Assembly (NCBI GenBank): GCA_031263295.1
Contig: JAISGC010000064.1
Coordinates: forward strand, 1 to 18,887
DNA: 18,887 nucleotides
Direction of reading: 5' to 3'
Origin: Rickettsiales bacterium
Lineage (GTDB): Bacteria; Pseudomonadota; Alphaproteobacteria; Rs-D84
A program made the translations under genes and the position numbers. Positions within the stretch are counted from its first letter, which is position 1. Each line of letters starts with the position of its first letter. Positions 13,681 through 18,887 of this stretch are shown piece by piece. Under the pieces are notes generated by a model, which saw nothing but the letters and a program-made list of their open reading frames with translations, had not been told where the DNA came from and ran no database searches.

Positions 13681-14417
13681 TCCATAGTAATTTTTCCATT
13701 GAAATTATCAACTGCATATGCATATTCTTGGACTGTTTCCAAGTTCTTTACTATATCTCTTGGATGCCCCAAAGATTTTAATGAAATGGCTCTCAATGCC
13801 GCATTGTCAGCAATCCATTTTTTATCATTACAAATCTTTTCAAGAAGTTTCATAGAATCCGGAACACTCAAAAGATGCGTTTCAATTTCCACACATCTTG
13901 ATTTCAATGCGCTATCTATTTTCTCTGGATTTGTTGTAAGAAAAAATACTATGACGCCATTTGCCGCCTGTTCTATCGGCTTTAATAATTTTTTCATATC
14001 TTTCAGTTCTTGCGCTTCATCAAAGACCAATACAACAATACCGCCGGTCATTTTACTTCGCATATCCTTTTTGCCTAATGCGTCGGACAACTCTTCATTC
14101 CAAGTTGTTTTAGAACAATCAATTTCCCAGTAAGCAAAATCCGATGTGGGATAATCCGATTGGCAAGACAGACATTTTAAGCAAGGATTCTCTGGATTTT
14201 TATCCTTACAAAAAACACTTCTTGCAAACATTCTGGCGAAAGAGGTTTTTGATGTTCCGAAAGGCCCATGAATCAATATACTTTTTTGCGGCAATTTAGT
14301 GCCATTTTTTCTTGCTGTAATAATTTCGTCCACCAATTTTTTTAGGTATTTGACGGCTATATCCTGCCCAAGGAAATGTTCCCATTTTTTAGGTCTATAT
14401 TCTTCTGTCAATGCCAT
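13200..14417 (-). CDS. DnaX-like clamp-loader ATPase (gamma/tau-type) with zinc site
   Basis: 405 residues. The N-terminus EEYRPKKWEHFLGQD is the hallmark of DnaX/RFC clamp-loader ATPases. Walker A GPFGTSKT (51-58), a DnaX-type zinc module with C70, C79, C82 and C85, Walker B VLVFDEAQ (D133, E134), sensor-1 TTNP (N163) and the SRC motif (173-175) are in order and intact. A lid domain follows (about 180-240), and from about 245 a helical region in the position of the DnaX collar domain. This ATPase would open sliding clamps. It is shorter than E. coli tau (643) and close to gamma (431). Its ATG overlaps the stop of the upstream 242-aa gene (TAATG). Codon usage is AT-rich, unlike a housekeeping copy on this chromosome. 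The 3' third is bracketed by the inverted repeat. Confidence 0.88.
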   Translation of the reverse strand: MALTEEYRPKKWEHFLGQDIAVKYLKKLVDEIITARKNGTKLPQKSILIHGPFGTSKTSFARMFARSVFCKDKNPENPCLKCLSCQSDYPTSDFAYWEIDCSKTTWNEELSDALGKKDMRSKMTGGIVVLVFDEAQELKDMKKLLKPIEQAANGVIVFFLTTNPEKIDSALKSRCVEIETHLLSVPDSMKLLEKICNDKKWIADNAALRAISLKSLGHPRDIVKNLETVQEYAYAVDNFNGKITMEGAIEVLNLTPPEWLLKVFIGIFTGGLESDIFKIVDIVPESPKEKHDLIKEFALFIGFKMRGEEVDIKTEFHYFKPDMIKSMINAFEAKVKSLRLNAHKAWDCLIEFISFYSIKTDADWHMFLRELNELVNMKNFVLDKSDGGFISISSPRFKNRKIVHK

Positions 14418-15145
14418 TATTCATCCCCTTTGTCCATAAAATCCAATACTGCGTCTATATCAAATTGTTGTTTGGGCGCAGTATTCTTTTGATAGTCCTT
14501 GAAATACTTGTCCGTCCAAAGCCCACCTTTCTTCATTTCATTCAGCGAAAGTTCCCAGAACATTGAAGTAAATCCTACTTTGTTCCTATGAATTGATTTT
14601 AAGCGATGCGATATATTGGCAATCATTTTTATGCCCATTTCTCCACATCTTTTGGCGGGGATAAAGACTTCGCCAATCGGTGTTTCTGTTCCATTATCAT
14701 CCTGTATGAAAACATTTTCGGCTTCATACTCTTTTATAAAATCCTTGAAAACTCCCCATTGCCACTTCGCGCCATATCCACTATCGCAAGTGGGCAGAGT
14801 ATAACTATATTTGCCTGTTTTCGTATTTGCGCTGGCCATGATTCGTTTTTTAATGGCATCTGGATTATCAGTCGAAAGAAAGATTTTCGTGCAAATGCCT
14901 TTACTGGGGATTCTGGCAAAAGCATGGGCATATAACGCATTGTGTTTTTTTATGAGGTCGTTAAAACAACTTTTCTTGAACTCCTCAAACAATTTCACCG
15001 CGTCATCATCCGTTGTGTCTTTCGGCCATTGCAATATGGCATAGACATTAAAAATCCGTCCTTGACTATTTGCAAAGGCGATTGCCTCGTAGATGTCTAA
15101 CACTTCTTCGGCGGATAATTTGCGCTTTATTGTGGACTTTTTCAT
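14417..15145 (-). CDS. Hypothetical 242-aa protein coupled to the DnaX-like gene
   Basis: 242 residues, start near a minus-strand -10-like TATACT (15168-15173) in the shared divergent intergenic region. It is a basic-to-mixed cytoplasmic protein without membrane segments. Recognisable features are a helical N-terminal region, a mixed central region (YAHAFARIPSKGI, then KIFLSTDNPDAI) and an acidic C-terminal tail (AVLDFMDKGDE) after a Gln-rich linker. The tail's hydrophobic-acidic pattern recalls clamp-binding peptides or the protein-interaction tails of single-stranded-DNA-binding proteins. Since it is translated together with a clamp-loader ATPase, a replication accessory, primer-template or SSB-like role is a reasonable guess. 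The size would also suit a sliding clamp, but I see no clamp motif. Family not recognised. Confidence 0.75.
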   Translation of the reverse strand: MKKSTIKRKLSAEEVLDIYEAIAFANSQGRIFNVYAILQWPKDTTDDDAVKLFEEFKKSCFNDLIKKHNALYAHAFARIPSKGICTKIFLSTDNPDAIKKRIMASANTKTGKYSYTLPTCDSGYGAKWQWGVFKDFIKEYEAENVFIQDDNGTETPIGEVFIPAKRCGEMGIKMIANISHRLKSIHRNKVGFTSMFWELSLNEMKKGGLWTDKYFKDYQKNTAPKQQFDIDAVLDFMDKGDE

Positions 15146-15218
15146 CTTTGCTTTTTCTTTTCGTCCAAGTATAATAACAATAAAAATTGGAGTTTTTCAA
15201 GCAGGAAAATAGAGTAGA
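15146..15218. promoter_or_regulatory. Divergent promoter region between the two clamp-loader-like operons
   Basis: 73 bp separate the two starts. On the plus strand TTGGAG(T) at 15187 and TAGAGT at 15210-15215 repeat the box pair found at 9238-9266, with the same 17-bp gap and the same upstream A-rich tract. On the minus strand TATACT (15168-15173) is a fair -10 for the 242-aa gene. The plus-strand -10 ends only 3 bp before the ATG at 15219, which would put transcription start at or inside the codon; either translation begins leaderless or slightly downstream, or the boxes are an operator. Confidence 0.5.
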
Positions 15219-15896
15219 ATGCCAAGCCCCACAAAGCAGCGACTTGATGATTTCATTTCACGGCACCAAAAACTGCCGACCCCGCTTTTAATAACAGGGG
15301 ATTTCTGCACGGCCTGTATTCCATATAAAGAGGATGGTTTTTATTGTTTTTGGATGAACAAGGATAATTACAACAAAACAATTTATAGAGAACTGCATTA
15401 TGACTTGTCATATCTGAATGATGTGATAGAGCAAGTAAAACACCGGGCGGGGATAAGAATAATATTGCATAATATAGACCTATGGGAAGATCAGTCGAAA
15501 ATAATAAAACCAATAGAGGATGCGTCAAATAGTATCAGTTTCTATATTACAGCAACAGCCATTGAACGCGTAAATCCCGCGATTCAATCACGGAGCCAGC
15601 ATTTTCATATTGGATATAGTGGAAAAATTGCCAATTTGATAAAGAAAAAGATAACTGGCTTGCCCCATGATTGGAAAACATTAAAGCAATATGCTCAAAA
15701 GTATAAAACTACTGAATGGTATTTGCTTTTAAGAATAGCGGAATCCCTGCAAGCGAGCAATCCTAATAACGAGGATTTGGCAATTATTGTGAATCGGTAT
15801 AAAAAGGTAATTTACAGCCCTAATTATCGGATATTGACCGACGAAATCAAAACTCGGCTATTTTTGTCATTATTGAAATTGCAAGGGGTGTTATAA
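15219..15896 (+). CDS. DNA polymerase III delta'-like protein lacking a P-loop
   Basis: 225 residues. The part that aligns by eye with clamp-loader subunits is IRIILHNIDLWEDQ (Walker-B-like position, residues 79-92), then KIIKPIEDASNSISFYITAT (the helix and sensor-1 strand), and IQSRSQHFHI, matching the SRC motif with Ser in place of Cys. The DnaX-like protein on the other strand shows the same series (LVFDEAQELKDMKKLLKPIE and SALKSRC). There is no Walker A; the matching region is PLLITGDFCTAC, so it would not hydrolyse ATP, as in delta' (HolB). This supports a delta' stator role, which is inference from sequence pattern. The stop overlaps the next start in TAATG. Confidence 0.65.
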   Translation: MPSPTKQRLDDFISRHQKLPTPLLITGDFCTACIPYKEDGFYCFWMNKDNYNKTIYRELHYDLSYLNDVIEQVKHRAGIRIILHNIDLWEDQSKIIKPIEDASNSISFYITATAIERVNPAIQSRSQHFHIGYSGKIANLIKKKITGLPHDWKTLKQYAQKYKTTEWYLLLRIAESLQASNPNNEDLAIIVNRYKKVIYSPNYRILTDEIKTRLFLSLLKLQGVL

Positions 15897-16786
15897 TGCA
15901 AATACTGCAATTTCTCAAAAATCCGCAATTTAATCAACAATACACTATCTTTATCGCAAAGACGGATTTTTTTAATCGGAAGTTAGAGGAGGTCTTTTTA
16001 GATAGATTAAAATGCAATGATTCCGAGATTTGCAGAGGTTCATTGATTGAATCGGCCATGTATATCACGCTTGCTGACTACTTCAAGATATTTATTTCCG
16101 ATGTCGAAGATAAACTAGCACCAAGCCAACTTGCCACTATTCTGGCATTGCAAATTAGCCAACCAGTATTGCTTTTCATAAAAAGCAGAAATGCTAACGA
16201 CGATATAAAACGCCTATATGGGGAAAAACCGAACATCCTCATTCTTGAAGAGGATGAGCCAATAGAGCAGAACCTGTCGGACTTTCTAGACATATATTTT
16301 CCGAATGCGCTGGCCGCATTCCGAGAAATCATACAAATATACTTTCCGCTTTTGGGCGAAGACTTTTTTGCTATCAATTGCAGCATTGATACAATTTCCA
16401 GTTTTCTAAAAGACGACGGCGCTACAATAGAGTCCGCCTATATGAATGAATGGGTAAAAATCAGAATGCCAGATGAAATGGCGGCGGCGGAAATCAAAAA
16501 ATCGTTATTGTTATTCTTGAATATGCCGGACAATACTGGTATTTTAGGGGTTATTTCCTGTCTTGATAAATTGCCCGATAATGTCAATCTTGCAAAGCAA
16601 TTCATAAATGCCGTTTATAAAATCATTGCAAATGAGGCCGGTAAAAAGCGGCAAATCCTAGACCATAAAAAACTTTCATTCCTCGGATTGCAGATGCTGG
16701 AAATCAACCCGAATATGCCAAATAGAGATTTTATTCTGAAAGTCCATCAGATTCTTTTATGTATGGTGGAATCCAACTTGCACTAG
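15896..16786 (+). CDS. Possible delta (HolA)-like clamp-loader subunit
   Basis: 296 residues, coupled to the delta'-like gene by TAATG. The N-terminus YTIFIAKTDFFNRKLEEVFLDRL resembles the opening strand and helix of delta subunits (a Y-x-I-x-G-D/E-D-F-x-x-E pattern, here degenerate). A strand with a Lys in the position of the K-L-D-x-R segment follows (PVLLFIKSRN). A helical middle (FREIIQIYFPLLGEDF, then INCSIDTISSFLKDDGATIES) looks like the region where delta has the L-x-x-D/N-L-x-x-L-x-N-E-x-x-K-L helices. A C-terminal helical collar follows. Length is near the usual 330-345. The similarity is weak, so the call relies strongly on its neighbours. Stop codons of this gene and the convergent gene overlap in CTAG. 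Confidence 0.4.
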   Translation: MQILQFLKNPQFNQQYTIFIAKTDFFNRKLEEVFLDRLKCNDSEICRGSLIESAMYITLADYFKIFISDVEDKLAPSQLATILALQISQPVLLFIKSRNANDDIKRLYGEKPNILILEEDEPIEQNLSDFLDIYFPNALAAFREIIQIYFPLLGEDFFAINCSIDTISSFLKDDGATIESAYMNEWVKIRMPDEMAAAEIKKSLLLFLNMPDNTGILGVISCLDKLPDNVNLAKQFINAVYKIIANEAGKKRQILDHKKLSFLGLQMLEINPNMPNRDFILKVHQILLCMVESNLH

Positions 16787-17850
16787 GATAATGTATGATA
16801 CTGCTTGTCCGGCGGATTTCCATCAACCTCTGAATCCGTTTTCGGATTTACAATTTGATAGATTCGTTCCAAAGAAAGTTCTGTTTGCGGAGAAACTTTG
16901 CCACTATTCCACGATAGACCGCGATGCGCGTGCGTATAATTCGGCCAGTAATGAGCATCATACCGCAAATCATCATCCGTATAATCTTCAACCTGTTTGA
17001 CCGATTCCAAATGTTTGCCGGATAATAGATAACTTTTCTTTGTGCCTGCGTTCTTTCGGATTTCATTATCGGCGACCTGCATCAGCATCTTTACTTCGGA
17101 AAACGGCTTTGGCATATTGCCGAATATAAACAAAAACTCCGGCGGAGCATAGCGGTCTATGTAAAAATGGTCATCTATGTAAATCAGCCCCAGTTTTCGC
17201 ATCTGCGTGGCCTGCGCCTCAAATTCGTCCATATAATCCTGCCAAGCGTCTGAAAATGCAAACTTTGACATATCATTCGCGTGCATTTTTATTCCAGCGT
17301 TCCCGACAAGGGCTCCGACCCCGTATTTGTTTTCTATCAGCACCGGCCTATAAGCGCCGCCGCCAAGTCCTATTAGTCCGACCATATCGAATTGCGGAAG
17401 ATGCCGCTGTTCCTTGAATAATGTCTTTGCGATCTTTTCCGGAATCCTAACCTCAATATCGACAATGCAGAAATAGCCGGCATTGTTCTTGCGGAGCAAC
17501 CTTTGCTGAAACTTTCTCTCTTCGGCATTTTTTGCCTTTGATTCGATTGCCTTTTTGCGGGCGGCAAATGTTCCGGTTATAATCTTGCTGTCATTTATAT
17601 TGCAAATCGCGGCAGAGCAATCGCCCGCATATCCATAATCCGGGTCTATGGAGCCGATATACTTCTCTGCGCTGGCTTTTACTGCCAAGAGCCGCAGGCC
17701 GAGATAATAAATCGTTATGTAGCCATTCCGTATTTGCAAAGACAGGCCGGCATCGGCCTTGACCGCTTTTAGAATAGGATTCAATATGCCAGTTTCATGC
17801 GCTAGGTCGTGTAAGAACTTGTTGGATATTTTGCGCGGTATAACTTCCAT
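16783..17850 (-). CDS. Putative PD-(D/E)XK nuclease
   Basis: 355 residues, the last gene of a minus-strand operon (17 bp after the lipoprotein). A candidate nuclease core is visible: acidic residues in YFCIVDIEVRI (D131, E133), FDMVGLIG (D155), and after a Gly-rich turn the strand PVLIENKYG (E173, K175), matching D...ExK, followed by K188 and H190 in a helix. D and ExK about 18 residues apart on adjacent strands are typical of restriction-like and repair nucleases. The N-terminal 120 residues form a mixed domain with a highly charged helix (AARKKAIESKAKNAEERKF). The C-terminal tail from about 310 is polar and probably unstructured. No homologue recalled by name, so nuclease activity is inferred from the motif only. 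Confidence 0.6.
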   Translation of the reverse strand: MEVIPRKISNKFLHDLAHETGILNPILKAVKADAGLSLQIRNGYITIYYLGLRLLAVKASAEKYIGSIDPDYGYAGDCSAAICNINDSKIITGTFAARKKAIESKAKNAEERKFQQRLLRKNNAGYFCIVDIEVRIPEKIAKTLFKEQRHLPQFDMVGLIGLGGGAYRPVLIENKYGVGALVGNAGIKMHANDMSKFAFSDAWQDYMDEFEAQATQMRKLGLIYIDDHFYIDRYAPPEFLFIFGNMPKPFSEVKMLMQVADNEIRKNAGTKKSYLLSGKHLESVKQVEDYTDDDLRYDAHYWPNYTHAHRGLSWNSGKVSPQTELSLERIYQIVNPKTDSEVDGNPPDKQYHTLS

Positions 17851-17867
17851 TTTTTATACCTTTATAT

Positions 17868-18503
17868 TTACATCTCCGAAATGGATTTTTCCCAAAGATT
17901 ATTTGCCTTGTTCTGCAAATCCTTGGAAATTGTTTTTTCTATTTCCTTGCGGCCGTAATCCCTAATTTGCGATTCCGAGATTTTGACGCGAACATATATG
18001 CGCTGTTTGTATTCATACTCCGTATTTTGTCCGAAGTAATTCGGAGTCGACGAATACTTGTTTAATAGGCCAATCGGTTGCATGACATCTTCGCAATACT
18101 GCTCGGCGGTAATGGCGTTTTTCAATACTATATTGCGGGTTTCCGTTGAAACATATTGCGTTTGCGAGTTGCTATTCTGATAGCCCTCTTGAACATTCTG
18201 AAAGATGCTTTGCAATCTCGTTTCTATCAATGCGGCGGCCTTGTCGCGGGCATCGTTTTCGGCCGACCGAATCAACTGCGAACGATTTACATCGATATTT
18301 CGCGCTTCCTGCTGGCCCATAAAATACACAAAGCCGGATTCGCTCTGCATCGGCGTTGAATTGTGTTGGATAATCCACTCCGGCTTGGATTCGTTAAAAC
18401 CCTTGCAGGCGCGGGATTGCTCCTGCGGCACATCGTTAAAGATTCCGGATTTGGAACAGGCCGCTAACAACAGCAACGGGATTATTATTTTTGTTTTTGT
18501 CAT
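17868..18503 (-). CDS. Lipoprotein, LPP20-like
   Basis: 211 residues with a clear ribosome binding site (AAAAGGAG). A lipoprotein signal peptide is evident: basic start MTKTK, hydrophobic core, lipobox L-A-A-C with Cys at 16. The rest is soluble: a segment WIIQHN, then a helix RSAENDARDKAAALIETRLQ, a strand-rich part with TRNIVLKN, and a final two-stranded turn plus charged helix (RVKISESQIRDYGRKEIE). A repeated Ala-Glu helix followed by strands is reminiscent of LPP20-type lipoproteins, which cap surface structures in other bacteria. It sits between a beta-CASP protein and a putative nuclease, an unexpected place for a lipoprotein, and may function separately from its neighbours as an element-encoded envelope or exclusion factor. 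Confidence 0.8.
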   Translation of the reverse strand: MTKTKIIIPLLLLAACSKSGIFNDVPQEQSRACKGFNESKPEWIIQHNSTPMQSESGFVYFMGQQEARNIDVNRSQLIRSAENDARDKAAALIETRLQSIFQNVQEGYQNSNSQTQYVSTETRNIVLKNAITAEQYCEDVMQPIGLLNKYSSTPNYFGQNTEYEYKQRIYVRVKISESQIRDYGRKEIEKTISKDLQNKANNLWEKSISEM

Positions 18504-18523
18504 ATGTGAACTCCTTTTGTTTG

Positions 18524-18887
18524 TTATGCCTCGAACGATTCATTGTCGTTATGCAATTCGACCGATGCCAATTCGCCGAACAAGTCGGAGAACTGCGCTG
18601 GATAAAATGTATGTATCGGAACCAGTCGCTTTGGCTTTATCGCCGCGACAAAGCGCCGCAGTGTCGGAACATCCGCATGGCCGCTGGTGTGAATACTTGT
18701 CAACGGCACGCCGCGCTCATTCATTTTATCGACGACATCCTTGGCAAGTTTTTCTTTATATCCCGACCACATCGAATAAACATAATGCGCGTCCGGCGTC
18801 AAAAGGCCCGCCTGTTCCAATTTCGGTAATCCGCCGCGTCCAAGGATAAAGACATATTTATTCGGCGTGGCCGCGATCTGCTGTGCA
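18524..18887 (-). CDS. Second beta-CASP metallo-beta-lactamase protein (5' partial)
   Basis: Only the C-terminal 120 residues are inside the window; the frame is open to the window edge, so the gene starts beyond 18887. An in-frame TTG near 18820 should not be taken as the start, because coding-like sequence continues upstream (NKYVFILGRGGLPK). The visible part has YVYSMWSGY, HTSGHADVPT and PIHTFYPAQF. These match the terminal segment of the 11733-12980 protein motif by motif (YSMWEGY, HTSGHADIPT, PIHTFEAEKY), so the two are paralogues. It heads the minus-strand operon with the lipoprotein 20 bp downstream. The zinc-binding HxHxDH motif lies outside the window and cannot be checked. Confidence 0.8.
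   Translation of the reverse strand, partial: AQQIAATPNKYVFILGRGGLPKLEQAGLLTPDAHYVYSMWSGYKEKLAKDVVDKMNERGVPLTSIHTSGHADVPTLRRFVAAIKPKRLVPIHTFYPAQFSDLFGELASVELHNDNESFEA

Larger units (their letters stand above)
7510..18887. mobile_element. Integrated element, left part; right end beyond the window
   Basis: The border is placed at the anticodon loop of the split tRNA-Gly. Base composition drops visibly from the GC-rich chromosome to AT-richer DNA. A tyrosine recombinase and an AlpA-like excisionase lie next to the border, as in many integrative elements and satellite prophages. The cargo is replication- and nucleic-acid-type genes: two AAA+ proteins, clamp-loader-like proteins, beta-CASP nucleases and a putative PD-(D/E)XK nuclease. 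No capsid, terminase, tail, relaxase or type IV secretion gene is visible here. The right boundary and the second attachment site are not in the window, so the element's type is open. Confidence 0.7.

Noticed and set aside
13200..14417. Programmed frameshift in the DnaX-like gene as in E. coli dnaX
   Set aside because: I found no A-AAA-AAG slippery sequence with a following stem in the coding region; the A-run before the G-run at 13119-13131 is outside the gene.
14417..15145. HUH replication initiator
   Set aside because: No His-hydrophobic-His motif with a downstream catalytic Tyr in the right context was found.

Overview
The window reads as a chromosomal stretch of a Gram-negative bacterium followed by the left part of an integrated mobile element. 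The left 7.5 kb is GC-rich. It encodes an outer-membrane beta-barrel protein, an M48 periplasmic protease, FolD and a short GpsA, with many signal peptides and few long intergenic gaps. This suits an alphaproteobacterium, perhaps one of the uncultured gut-associated lineages; that assignment is an impression from protein style, not a measured result.

Layout, chromosome side. 1-1906 holds two exported proteins of unknown function, the first cut by the window start. 1907-2111 is a gap with short inverted repeats and a possible gene remnant. 2112-2872 is a HicA-HicB toxin-antitoxin module with its own promoter, operator-like direct repeat and terminator, and a 16-bp direct repeat brackets it. 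Then come an M48 metalloprotease with C-terminal TPR-like repeats (2894-4132), a beta-barrel outer-membrane protein (4191-5342), a REP-like palindrome and a strongly structured non-coding segment (about 5482-5649). A tightly packed folD-gpsA-small ORF operon (5744-7465) ends this part.

Junction. At 7479-7516 lies a well-formed 5' half of tRNA-Gly(UCC), with acceptor strand, D-arm, 5' anticodon strand and anticodon loop. It stops in the anticodon loop, where AT-richer DNA begins. A tyrosine recombinase and an AlpA-like excisionase follow. I read this as one end of an integrated element whose other end lies beyond the window.

Element side. After int-xis come a small phage-type protein, a 679-aa protein with two AAA+ ATPase modules, and an RNase J-like beta-CASP metallo-beta-lactamase protein. 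Next is a divergent set that looks like a private clamp loader: a DnaX (gamma/tau)-like ATPase with a four-Cys zinc site and an unknown 242-aa protein on the minus strand, and a P-loop-less delta'-like protein plus a delta-like protein on the plus strand. A minus-strand operon closes the window: a second beta-CASP protein (cut by the window end), a lipoprotein and a putative PD-(D/E)XK nuclease.

The most unusual observations are these. (1) A 68-bp perfect inverted repeat brackets the last third of the DnaX-like gene, with one arm inside the gene and the other 5 bp past its stop codon; inversion would swap the collar domain for a 15-residue tail. (2) The element encodes a clamp-loader-like set of three proteins. 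(3) The same -35/-10-like box pair, at identical spacing, precedes both plus-strand element operons. (4) The tRNA is split at the element border. (5) An unassigned structured RNA-like segment lies upstream of folD.
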